NCBI GenBank assembly: GCA_013215145.1
Contig: JABSRP010000012.1
Span: 218,651 to 282,650, forward strand
Source: Pseudobacteriovorax sp.
Lineage (GTDB): Bacteria > Bdellovibrionota_B > Oligoflexia > Oligoflexales > Oligoflexaceae
Reading direction: 5' to 3'
DNA: 64,000 nt
In this document: piece after piece, positions 42,302 through 50,688 of the stretch
How the letters are laid out: every line of letters begins with the position of its first letter
Position numbering within the stretch: the first letter of the stretch is position 1
The notes under the pieces: generated by a model
Told to the model about the DNA's origin: nothing
The model's database searches: none
What the model saw: only the letters and a program-made list of their open reading frames with translations
Position numbers and translations under genes: made by a program

Positions 42302-43278
42302 AAAAGCCTATTGGAATAATAGACGCTGAGTACTTTCTTCCCGGTGATGCCATCGACATCTCTACCTGGGGTAGGGTTCATGGGGTCGAGCAAAAGAGAA
42401 TTGAAGCTCTAAAGCGGAACGGATGTCGGTATTTCTATGATGGGACTGATTATTCTGACAGTTCTCTGGTTAACGAATCTGTAGCAAGGCTATGGAAAAA
42501 GCTACCTAAGTCAATCAAAGTAGAAGAGATTGGTCTGATAGTTCATGCTCGTACTCAGGTCTTCAGTATTCCTGCTCCACCGATATCGATCTTGCAAAAT
42601 CTCAAGAATACATTTCAATTTCAACCTGATTTTGATATGTCTATTTGTCAATTAGCATGCGCATCAGTCTATAAAGCCATGGAAATTGGTATACGATACT
42701 TAGAAAATCCGGATGCTAGACCGTATGTTCTCGTTGTTACCTCCGATAGAGTTTTTGGTTCTGCATCTCACAGAATTCGACAAAGTGGTGGTATACAGTC
42801 TGATGGAGCTGCAGCGGTTCTATTAGGGCGAAAGTTTTTAAAGTCTATCTTAGTTGCCCCAAAATTCTATTTTGATAGTAGATTACATCGAGGACCACTA
42901 TATGAGGATAATTCGAAACTAATCGCTCAAACTTGTTGGCGCGATAGTGCAAATTTAATTAAAGAATATTTGGATCTTCATCCGTCTATCGATAAAGAAA
43001 GACTAAAAGTATTACCAATAAATGCTGATCTTACTCTTTGGAAAATCATTTTAAAAACGCTTAAAATGCCGGAAAGCCAACTTTTTTCGGAGAATATCTA
43101 CCGAAGAGGTCACGCTTGCTCAAACGACTTTATTATAAATCTGTCAGATATTGGATTAGCTAATCTCGAAAAGGGTAATCCTGTTCTTTCTTTTGGACAG
43201 TCAAATCTTGGTGTTCAAGGGTGCCTCGTCAATTTACCAAAAACCGGAAAATTTTGTGAGGTTAAACGTGAAGGCTGA
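42298..43278 (+). CDS. KAS III-like protein 2
   Basis: A 326-residue FabH-superfamily protein paralogous to protein 1 (shared IGIIDxEY start, QSDGAxxxLLG, GHAxxxD motif). Cys121 in ICQLACAS is the likely nucleophile. The second site reads LPINADL, where FabH has His, and the third RGHACSNDF, where FabH has Asn. The gene overlaps its neighbours on both sides. The natural-product KAS III group includes enzymes that make esters and amides from ACP-bound acids. Confidence 0.8.
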   Translation: MKKPIGIIDAEYFLPGDAIDISTWGRVHGVEQKRIEALKRNGCRYFYDGTDYSDSSLVNESVARLWKKLPKSIKVEEIGLIVHARTQVFSIPAPPISILQNLKNTFQFQPDFDMSICQLACASVYKAMEIGIRYLENPDARPYVLVVTSDRVFGSASHRIRQSGGIQSDGAAAVLLGRKFLKSILVAPKFYFDSRLHRGPLYEDNSKLIAQTCWRDSANLIKEYLDLHPSIDKERLKVLPINADLTLWKIILKTLKMPESQLFSENIYRRGHACSNDFIINLSDIGLANLEKGNPVLSFGQSNLGVQGCLVNLPKTGKFCEVKREG

Positions 43279-44173
43279 AATCAACCTAGCAATAGTACAT
43301 AATGAAAGTAGAAGTCCTTCAAAAATTGGTAATAATCCTGCCACTATTCACTATCCGTATTTATTTGAAGAGGCAGGAAAGTTCTCAAGGCCTTCTGATA
43401 TAGAATGTAATCCTAAAACAATGAATAGCTCTAAGAATTACGATATAGGCGATGAACTGTTTAAGGATTTAGAAAAGGCGAGCCAAAATCTGCCTATAGA
43501 TAAGGATATAAGGCATATACATAGTCAGTATACGGTAATAGACAGATTTCTGAGTTCTCGTTGTCTTGGAATACATCATACTTTGAAGCTGGAGAGTGAT
43601 ACTCTTTGTGTTGATCAGTGCGGGACGGTTGGTCTTGGTAGAAGTTTACAGCTTGTGAATTCATGTTACAAAAATGATAAGGCTGTATTGCTTACTTGTG
43701 CAGATCAATGGTTAGAGCCATATCAAAGAAACATTTCAGATACTGTTGGTTATTGTGATTCCTATGGATACCTACTCTTGAACCGCTCTGAATTGGATCA
43801 AAAGAGATATCCCGTAATCCGTAGAGTACATCGTTTTTCACATTCAGACATGTCTGAACCCGAAGGGTATCATAAGTTATTTAATGATTTTGGTTGTTGG
43901 CTTTCAAACTTGTTGAAATATGAATGCCAAGACGTTCAAGTTATCATCGGAGATCCGTATCAATCAGATTACCTAGGGAAGATTTACGATAAATTCGATA
44001 AAGAGTCTGAAGTCATACCGCCTAGAAAAGGTCATGAAGGTACGGTAGCGACATTGGCGTCAATTCAAGAGTTTATATCGCTAAAGTCGGATAAGAGAAA
44101 GTCATTGATCTGGAGTTTGAGTTTATCTGGTGAAGGCTATGCTTTTGTAATCGAAAAACCTAAGGAAATATAA
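43268..44173 (+). CDS. KAS III-like protein 3
   Basis: A 301-residue member of the same thiolase fold, more divergent. Cys118 in CVDQCGTVG is the candidate nucleophile; the last motif reads KGHEGTVATL. The GTG at 43268 behind GAGG is preferred over the ATG at 43193, which lies 85 bases inside the previous gene. It has VHNESRSPSKIG near the start, unlike proteins 1 and 2. Different active-site surroundings suggest a different substrate from its paralogues. Confidence 0.72.
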   Translation: MKAEINLAIVHNESRSPSKIGNNPATIHYPYLFEEAGKFSRPSDIECNPKTMNSSKNYDIGDELFKDLEKASQNLPIDKDIRHIHSQYTVIDRFLSSRCLGIHHTLKLESDTLCVDQCGTVGLGRSLQLVNSCYKNDKAVLLTCADQWLEPYQRNISDTVGYCDSYGYLLLNRSELDQKRYPVIRRVHRFSHSDMSEPEGYHKLFNDFGCWLSNLLKYECQDVQVIIGDPYQSDYLGKIYDKFDKESEVIPPRKGHEGTVATLASIQEFISLKSDKRKSLIWSLSLSGEGYAFVIEKPKEI

Positions 44174-44176
44174 ATA

Positions 44177-45409
44177 ATGTCACATATTTTAATTTTACTT
44201 CGAGGCGAATCACGGAACTACCGACATGCGGACGGAACCCCCATTTTCGCCTCTCTTAAAGCTAAAGTTTCGATCTTTACTGACGGTAAGAACGAATCAA
44301 TATTGAATGAGCTTGAGGGCGATTGTAGTGGACAAAAAATAAAATGGCGAAATCCGGCTGATATCTTGGAATTTGCAAAAGAGATCCATGATCAAAATCC
44401 CTTGACTGCGATTGCAGCATTTGGTGAAGAAGATGTTGAACTAGCGGCGTATCTACGAAACGAACTTGCGATTGAGGGTACGACAATAGATACCGCAAAA
44501 AACTTTAGAAATAAAGTGACGATGAAAAAGCACTTAATTGGATCTGAGTCTTTCCGGATACCCAACTTTAAAGACGACTTTGATGCAAGTGACATAAAGA
44601 GCTATTTGGATAAATATGGGAAAATTGTCATCAAGCCCAAGGATGGTCTAGGTTCTAAAGGTGTTCAAATAGTCTCTAATTTTGGCGAAATTGAAGACTG
44701 GCTAAGTACAGAATCATCATTATCAGATTACGAGTTAGAGGAGTTTATTGAAGGCACACTATATCATGTAAATTCGGTAGTCCGTGATGGTACTGTAGTG
44801 TTCACATCATCCGCTCCCTATGTACCGGAAATGGGCAATATAGATTTTAGCGAAGGACGACCCTTTGTCTCAATAATAGAAACTGATAGTTCAATTCAAG
44901 AACGACTCAATAGTGTTGCCAGTGAAGTAGTGAAAAAACTTGGTTTTCTTAAAGGTGTCATCCATCTTGAGGTCTTTTTGACTCCGGAAGGTAATTATGT
45001 GTTCTGCGAAGTGGGCGCCCGGATTGGTGGTGGTGGAATCGTAAATCTCATTGAAGTTGCGACGGGAATCCACCTTGGCAGAGAGTTGCTGAATGCTGAA
45101 CTGAATATTCCGTTGAATATAAAAGTTAATGACAAAAATAGGTTTGAAACTGTACATGGTTTAATAGGATTACGTAATCATATCTTCGGTATGTATACAG
45201 GTATACCGTCTTGTGAAAATTTTGAAAAAAAATGGATCCACAGATCCGAGTTTTTGATTTCAAATGGTGATACAGCTCTTCCGGCTTCTCACTGTACAGA
45301 CTACTTGGCTTTTTTTATTGTCTCCGGACCGGACTATGAACAAGCATTAGAACGAATTCTAATGATTAATAATATCTATAAAAATCTATTAACCATCGAA
45401 CCTTTATAA
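44177..45409 (+). CDS. ATP-grasp ligase (possible aminoacyl-ACP ligase)
   Basis: A 410-residue ATP-grasp enzyme: IVIKPKDGLGSKGVQIV (ATP-binding loop), YELEEFIEGTLYHVNSVV (the paired ELEEF and H-V-N motif), and HLEVFLTPEGNYVFCEVGAR with the Mg-binding Glu and E-x-x-A-R. The family joins a carboxylate to an amine or thiol through an acyl phosphate. It sits right before the ACP gene. In butirosin biosynthesis BtrJ, an ATP-grasp ligase, loads L-Glu onto the ACP BtrI, so loading this ACP is a good hypothesis. Amide ligation of finished parts is the alternative. Confidence 0.85.
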   Translation: MSHILILLRGESRNYRHADGTPIFASLKAKVSIFTDGKNESILNELEGDCSGQKIKWRNPADILEFAKEIHDQNPLTAIAAFGEEDVELAAYLRNELAIEGTTIDTAKNFRNKVTMKKHLIGSESFRIPNFKDDFDASDIKSYLDKYGKIVIKPKDGLGSKGVQIVSNFGEIEDWLSTESSLSDYELEEFIEGTLYHVNSVVRDGTVVFTSSAPYVPEMGNIDFSEGRPFVSIIETDSSIQERLNSVASEVVKKLGFLKGVIHLEVFLTPEGNYVFCEVGARIGGGGIVNLIEVATGIHLGRELLNAELNIPLNIKVNDKNRFETVHGLIGLRNHIFGMYTGIPSCENFEKKWIHRSEFLISNGDTALPASHCTDYLAFFIVSGPDYEQALERILMINNIYKNLLTIEPL

Positions 45410-45421
45410 GAAAGGAGAGCT

Positions 45422-45685
45422 ATGATGCTAGCAAAAGAAATGACGCAAGAAAGAGTTGGTGTGCAGCTAAGAGGAATTCTTCGAGATGTACTGAATTTGG
45501 ATGAATCGATCACGATTAGTAGCGAAACAAATTTATTTGATATCGGTTTGGTGTCTATTAATGTTGTCGAACTACTTTCAAATATCGAAGAGTCATTCGA
45601 TTTTACCGTTGAGATTGAGGATGTATCTCCAGAGCTTTTTACTAGTTTTGGTGCCTTGGATGACTTCGTCAAAGGAAAGATATAG
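45422..45685 (+). CDS. Acyl carrier protein
   Basis: An 87-residue acidic four-helix carrier protein. The pantetheine attachment site is Ser45 in FDIGLVSINVVELL; the usual D-S-L is V-S-I here. GGAG precedes the ATG. It sits between the ATP-grasp ligase and KAS III-like protein 4, whose GTG overlaps its stop as TAGTG. As the only carrier protein of the cluster it should hold the intermediates passed between ligase, dehydrogenases, decarboxylase and KAS III-like enzymes. Confidence 0.88.
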   Translation: MMLAKEMTQERVGVQLRGILRDVLNLDESITISSETNLFDIGLVSINVVELLSNIEESFDFTVEIEDVSPELFTSFGALDDFVKGKI

Positions 45686-46701
45686 TGGATAATGGCTTTG
45701 TCATTGGATTGGTTGACTCCTCTGTCGTGAGTCCACAAAATATCGGTTTTATAGAGGATTGGAACACAGATTGTTTGAGAGAACTTTCAGAATCTCCGGC
45801 AGGGTCTTATACCGATATTGTGAATATGGTTTTTTCTCAGTTACCAGAGATGAATGTTAAAAAATGCCTTGAAATCACCGCTGATGAAGGTGGCGATAAA
45901 GAATTTAGGAAATTTTTAGCTGAAAGCCAATATGATTTAGCGCTGGAGAGTTTGAACCGTTTACCAAAGATACAGACGGAGTGTTCAACTTTGGTCTTTA
46001 GTCATAGTTCTATAGAACAGGCTGTATTTGGTTCGAATGCAACACGATTAGCTGTTGCGAAAAAATGGCAAAAGGCTCAGTACTATTCTCTATCACAGCA
46101 ATGTAACTTAAGTCTCTTTCATGCTTTGGAAATCATTAACGAAACTTTCAAAAATGAAAACTGCCAAGATTCAAACGCTGTTTTCTGCTCTGCAGAAAAA
46201 TGGGTAAAGCCATATCCACGAAAGTTTAGTCACCTAGATTCGTTTTCTGATGGAGCTTGTAGTCTTCGTATTTCTAGTGATCCGAACTCTCCAGTAAACC
46301 TAGGTGGCCTCTATTTTGAGACTGGGGATACATTATTGACTTTGGAAAAAGGAAGGCCTCAATGGAATATGAGTATGGCAGAGAGAGTTTTTAAATCAGC
46401 TTTTAAAAACTGCATACATTCGCTTTTTCGTAACGATGTGTCAGATTTGAAAGTTATGATTTCAGTGCCTTCTAGTGTTTTGAAAGACAGGATTATTCGA
46501 GACATAAAATCGGATGTAGCAAGTCTAAAATCTGACAGGGATGGATATTTTGGGTCTGCTGATGCTGCATTATTGGTACATGATTTAATCACAGATATTA
46601 AGTTTGGAAGAAATGGTAATAAAAAGCAGAGCTACCTATTATGTGCAATGAACCCTTGCGGTAACTTTGGGGCGGCTCTTTTATCTTCAGGAAAGGAATG
46701 A
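45685..46701 (+). CDS. KAS III-like protein 4
   Basis: A 338-residue, strongly divergent thiolase-fold protein. Cys140 in LSQQCNLSLFHALEI aligns with the nucleophile of protein 1 (SQQNC). The His and Asn sites are not recognisable (ISVPSSVLK, YFGSADAALLV). It is coupled to the ACP gene by TAGTG and to the next gene by ATGA. It may be an acyltransferase rather than a condensing enzyme, or a non-catalytic partner of another KAS III-like subunit. Confidence 0.68.
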   Translation: MDNGFVIGLVDSSVVSPQNIGFIEDWNTDCLRELSESPAGSYTDIVNMVFSQLPEMNVKKCLEITADEGGDKEFRKFLAESQYDLALESLNRLPKIQTECSTLVFSHSSIEQAVFGSNATRLAVAKKWQKAQYYSLSQQCNLSLFHALEIINETFKNENCQDSNAVFCSAEKWVKPYPRKFSHLDSFSDGACSLRISSDPNSPVNLGGLYFETGDTLLTLEKGRPQWNMSMAERVFKSAFKNCIHSLFRNDVSDLKVMISVPSSVLKDRIIRDIKSDVASLKSDRDGYFGSADAALLVHDLITDIKFGRNGNKKQSYLLCAMNPCGNFGAALLSSGKE

Positions 46702-46982
46702 TAATGGCAGATATAAATTTAATTGATAAGGAATATAGGATTATTGCTGATGATTCAAATTTGACGTCTAGCAAGTTTTCCGATTGTTTCCTTAAAGAAG
46801 TTCAGTTTAAAGACTCTAATTTTTTAAGTAGTTCTTTTGAGGAATGTGCCTTTAAGAATACTCAATTTAAAAAAGTAGATCTTTCTGGAGTTTCAATCTC
46901 CGATTGTAACCTTCAAGGTATGACAATTGAAGGTATAGCTATAACCGAATTAATTGAAGCTTATAAAGCAAAGCTGGGATAG
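46698..46982 (+). CDS. Small pentapeptide-repeat protein
   Basis: A 94-residue protein with about eight degenerate pentapeptide repeats (SNLTSSKFSDCFLKEVQF, then DSNFL, CAFKN, VDLSG, CNLQG) forming a short right-handed beta-helix. Overlaps with both neighbours (ATGA, TAGTG) show it is a true part of the operon. Pentapeptide proteins can mimic DNA and protect gyrase, or act as scaffolds. With only eight coils it may be a scaffold or immunity protein. Not decidable here. Confidence 0.75.
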   Translation: MIMADINLIDKEYRIIADDSNLTSSKFSDCFLKEVQFKDSNFLSSSFEECAFKNTQFKKVDLSGVSISDCNLQGMTIEGIAITELIEAYKAKLG

Positions 46983-48190
46983 TGAAAATCATGTTTGATC
47001 ATACTTATTCAGAGGATCTCGATAGCATAAAACGGCAGTTTTCTACCGAGGGATCAATATTAGACAATATCCTGCATCATCTACCAAAATATGTAGACTC
47101 GGCAGATAAAAAAGCAGAGTTAGACGATACTATGTGGGGAGATTTTGATCTAGGCTTTTTGAATAGAATGAATATTCCACTTAACCTGGGTGGGCTTGAC
47201 ATCGCAGCGAAAGCCTATTCAAGGGTATTGATTTTCGAAGAAATGGGACGGATTGGCCCAGGAATATGCATTTCACTTCCAGGGCCAGGTCTGTCTATGC
47301 CCCCAGTTTTTTCTTTGGGTACTTTAAGCCAGCAAAAAAAGTTTGTTGATGATTTTTTTACTGAAGTTGAACCTGTTTGGGGTGCCTTCGCTATAACTGA
47401 GCCCTCTTGTGGATCTGATGCCACGGCGATTCAATGCCGAATACAGAAAAACAATGATGAATATGTGCTTGATGGTGAAAAATGCTTTGTAACTAACGGC
47501 TCGCGAGCCAAAAAACTAGTCGTGTTCGCGAGCGTTGCTCCAGATAAAGGACGTTTTGGAATAAGAGCCTTCGTTGTAGATACAACGCTGCCAGGTGTAA
47601 CCATCGACCGAGTAGAGAATATGATGGGTCTTAGGCCTAGTCAGTTGACTAACTTCTCATTTACAGGTGTTCGTTTACGATCTGAAGATATGCTGGGTCA
47701 TACAGGTAAAAGAGGTCCATTAATTGATGCATTTGCGGGAGCTCAAGGTGCATGGGATTATATGCGCCCCTGTCTAGCTGGTGTTATTAATGGGAGTTCC
47801 CTTGCGGCAATTATAAAAGCAGAATCGTTTATCGAGGGAGATGATCATAACCTAACAAGTAACAAGAAAATTGTACTAAAAAATAAAATAGCAAAGTGGA
47901 AGTATCAGCTTTCAGCTGCGAGATTGCTTACATTTAAAGCTGCGCATAAGTACGATCGTGGAAATTCTTGTTCGCTAGAGGCCTCTATGGCTAAAGCCGC
48001 AAGTTCGACACTATCGATGGAAATAGCACATACCTTATATGATTACTTATATTGTAGCGCCATAGGGAAAGATAGTTTTTGGGAGCGGTCCTACCGTGAT
48101 GCCAAAGCCTTTGACATTCTGGAAGGTACTGGCGATATGCAAAGAATCATGGTCTCACAGTTATACCAATCTCAAGTAGCTAGAAGGTAA
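46982..48190 (+). CDS. Acyl-CoA dehydrogenase (catalytic copy)
   Basis: A 402-residue flavoprotein of the acyl-CoA dehydrogenase family. Motifs: AFAITEPSCGSDA and CFVTNGSRAKKLVVFA for FAD and substrate binding, and FDILEGTGDMQRIMVSQLY with the catalytic Glu of the late EGT motif. It should desaturate an acyl or aminoacyl thioester, here perhaps on the ACP rather than CoA, as in prolyl-carrier-protein oxidation. A partner gene of the same fold follows. Confidence 0.88.
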   Translation: MKIMFDHTYSEDLDSIKRQFSTEGSILDNILHHLPKYVDSADKKAELDDTMWGDFDLGFLNRMNIPLNLGGLDIAAKAYSRVLIFEEMGRIGPGICISLPGPGLSMPPVFSLGTLSQQKKFVDDFFTEVEPVWGAFAITEPSCGSDATAIQCRIQKNNDEYVLDGEKCFVTNGSRAKKLVVFASVAPDKGRFGIRAFVVDTTLPGVTIDRVENMMGLRPSQLTNFSFTGVRLRSEDMLGHTGKRGPLIDAFAGAQGAWDYMRPCLAGVINGSSLAAIIKAESFIEGDDHNLTSNKKIVLKNKIAKWKYQLSAARLLTFKAAHKYDRGNSCSLEASMAKAASSTLSMEIAHTLYDYLYCSAIGKDSFWERSYRDAKAFDILEGTGDMQRIMVSQLYQSQVARR

Positions 48191-48203
48191 ATAAACTATA
48201 TTA

Positions 48204-49136
48204 ATGAGAATTGATAAGAATCATCAATTTATGATTGATCAATTAGATGAGATATTAAGTAAGTCTGGCTCGATTTGGATCGAAGGAATAAAAAACCAAA
48301 AGGGGTCAGAAGTTCTAATGTCGAAACTAATGGCAATGGAACTACCAACTTGTTTTGAAATGATAGAGGATGAGCAAGGTCCCCAGGATTTTTCTTTCAC
48401 TCTGTATCAGATCTCAAAGGCAATAGCTCAAATTGATATTTCAATCGCCTATAATGTATTGAGTCAGTTGATTTTGAATTACTTTTTTTCAGAAAATGAA
48501 GTGAACAAGTCGCTGGGCTTTGTTTGCAGAGATGGCTTTCTAAGTAGTGGGACTAGATCTGGTGAACGTATCCATTTGATTGAGCTTTGTTCTGGTAGTG
48601 AGCAAGTTAATTTTGGGACTAATGTAAACGATGATTGTGAAACCTATCCTGTTATGAAATCGAGTGGACTATTTCTTTCTACCAATAAAGATCTTGAGCT
48701 GCAGTCATTCGATAGTCGAAAAGTGGGAAAACTTCGAAAATACATAAAAAGTATCCTGTTTGGAATACTTAGCGGGATTTCATACGATATACTTGTAGAA
48801 GCATTTAAGTATAGTAAAGTGCGGACATCTGCAGGGAAAGCAATAGTACATCATCAGGCCATCGCTCTTAGGCTTGGTAATATAGCAATTGACTATGAAT
48901 CGTTAGACTCTTTGATGAAATCAGTCTTACAAAATTCTGACAGTCAGATTGATACGTCTGCTTTGCTCGAAACCTTGAGCCTCTATTCTCATAATATTTG
49001 TAAAGAGGCTGTGCAAGTCGCGGGGGGGCATGGGTATGTCGATGGACTTCCTCTGAAACGACTTTATGAGTCTTCGAAAGGCTATATTGCTTTTCTTTTG
49101 ATGGTTTATCCGGGAGAAAATAATGCAGCAAGTTAA
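48204..49136 (+). CDS. Acyl-CoA dehydrogenase-like protein, shortened and lacking the EGT motif
   Basis: A 310-residue protein resembling the C-terminal helical part of acyl-CoA dehydrogenases: VRTSAGKAIVHHQAIALRLG, and VQVAGGHGYVDGLPLKRLYES near the end. Where family members continue to Y-E-G-T it reads SSKGYIAFLLMV, so the catalytic Glu is missing, and the N-terminal domain is short. It probably forms a heteromer with the preceding enzyme, as known for other paired dehydrogenases. It overlaps the AMP-ligase gene by 14 bases. Confidence 0.75.
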   Translation: MRIDKNHQFMIDQLDEILSKSGSIWIEGIKNQKGSEVLMSKLMAMELPTCFEMIEDEQGPQDFSFTLYQISKAIAQIDISIAYNVLSQLILNYFFSENEVNKSLGFVCRDGFLSSGTRSGERIHLIELCSGSEQVNFGTNVNDDCETYPVMKSSGLFLSTNKDLELQSFDSRKVGKLRKYIKSILFGILSGISYDILVEAFKYSKVRTSAGKAIVHHQAIALRLGNIAIDYESLDSLMKSVLQNSDSQIDTSALLETLSLYSHNICKEAVQVAGGHGYVDGLPLKRLYESSKGYIAFLLMVYPGENNAAS

Positions 49137-50688
49137 TTTGCTCCATGAGCTTCTCGACTACCAGATATCTTTGAATCCCGAGAAAGTAGCTGTTCGAAGT
49201 CATTCGAATACTGTCAATTATCAGGATCTAGGAAAGAAATCTGACTTTATTGCTCGTCAGTTGAATAGTATGGGGTATTCTGCCGGGGACCGGATCGGTC
49301 TATTTTTACCGAAAAGCGTAGATTTTATCGCAACGGTTTTTGCTGCTAGTCGTTTAGGTCTTACTTTTATACCCATAAATCCTATTCTAAAACCTCAACA
49401 GGTTAGACAAATATGCGAGGATAGTGAAGCTGTCGCTATTGTGACATCGAAAAGTAAGGCTGAAGTCCTTGGAAGTAGGTTTCTAGAAAATTCTGATCAA
49501 TTAAATATACTTATTATAAGTGATCAAAATCTTACTATAGATGGAAAAGCATTAGTTGATACACCCATACATTCTTCGAATTCTATAGATCCAGAGCATC
49601 TTGCTGCACTTTTCTACACGTCTGGATCAACAGGGAAGCCAAAAGGAGTCATGTTGTGTCATCAAAACATTGTTATAGGTGCAAAGAGTGTTGCAACCTA
49701 TTTGGAAAATAATGAAGATGATCGCATATTGGCTGTGCTTCCTTTCTCGTTTGATGCTGGTTTCTCGCAGATTACGACTTCTGTCTGGGCGGGACCAGAA
49801 ATTGTTTTATTTGATTTTTTAACTGGATCTCAATTAGTTTCGGCTCTCATTAAATACAGGATAACTGGCATTACAGCTGTGCCTCCGATATATATGGCCC
49901 TTGCGACATCTGATTTAGAAAGCAAAGAATTTTCTCATTTAAGGTATTTCGCCAATACAGGTGGGAAGATGCCATTAGCAACACTAAATAAGTTGAGACA
50001 AAGTCTGCCAAAGGCAAAGCCATTTCTGATGTATGGGCTAACTGAAGCTTTTCGTTCGACTTATCTAGAACCGACTGAGATTGGAAGGATACCCGAGTCT
50101 ATTGGTAAAGCTATACCAAATGTTGAGATCCTAGTGGTAAATGCAAAGAATGAAGTTTGTCAGCCGAATGAGCCTGGTCAGCTCGTGCATCGGGGGCCAC
50201 TTGTTGCATTAGGATATTGGAATAATAAGGCTAAGACGGAAGAACGATTTAGAGATCTTTCATCCATCAAGGGATTTGAGTCTGCAAAAGAAAAAGTTGT
50301 TTTTTCCGGTGATCAGGTAATCCGTGATAAAGATGGATTTCTATTTTTTATGGCACGCCTCGATGGAATGATCAAAACGTCAGGTTATCGAGTTTCTCCT
50401 GAAGAGGTCGAGGAGATCATTTATCAATTTAATGGCATACAAGAAGTTGTTGCAGTTGGCGTCAATGACGAGTTACTTGGGCAACACATCGAGGTGATTT
50501 GTCATGTAAGATCTGAGAATCTTACGGACAAATATCTCGATAGATTAAAAAAACATTGCCGTGATAATCTTCCAGGCTATATGAATCCGAAAAAATTCTA
50601 TTTCTCTGAAGAACCACTACCAAAAAACGCGAATAGTAAAATAGATCGTTCCCTAATTGGGCGAATGCCATTGGAGACTTTTGCATGA
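49123..50688 (+). CDS. AMP-forming acyl/aminoacyl ligase (exosortase-A-associated type)
   Basis: A 521-residue ANL-superfamily ligase: YTSGSTGKPKG at 165-175, PFSFDAGFSQIT, MYGLTEAFRST, the hinge region FFMARLDGMIKTSGYRVSP, and the C-terminal catalytic Lys in LPKNANSKIDR. Best resemblance is to the AMP-ligase that accompanies a PLP decarboxylase and an ACP in exosortase A loci. It activates a carboxylate as adenylate and passes it to a thiol. It overlaps the decarboxylase start by four bases. No exosortase is present in this window. Confidence 0.87.
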   Translation: MQQVNLLHELLDYQISLNPEKVAVRSHSNTVNYQDLGKKSDFIARQLNSMGYSAGDRIGLFLPKSVDFIATVFAASRLGLTFIPINPILKPQQVRQICEDSEAVAIVTSKSKAEVLGSRFLENSDQLNILIISDQNLTIDGKALVDTPIHSSNSIDPEHLAALFYTSGSTGKPKGVMLCHQNIVIGAKSVATYLENNEDDRILAVLPFSFDAGFSQITTSVWAGPEIVLFDFLTGSQLVSALIKYRITGITAVPPIYMALATSDLESKEFSHLRYFANTGGKMPLATLNKLRQSLPKAKPFLMYGLTEAFRSTYLEPTEIGRIPESIGKAIPNVEILVVNAKNEVCQPNEPGQLVHRGPLVALGYWNNKAKTEERFRDLSSIKGFESAKEKVVFSGDQVIRDKDGFLFFMARLDGMIKTSGYRVSPEEVEEIIYQFNGIQEVVAVGVNDELLGQHIEVICHVRSENLTDKYLDRLKKHCRDNLPGYMNPKKFYFSEEPLPKNANSKIDRSLIGRMPLETFA

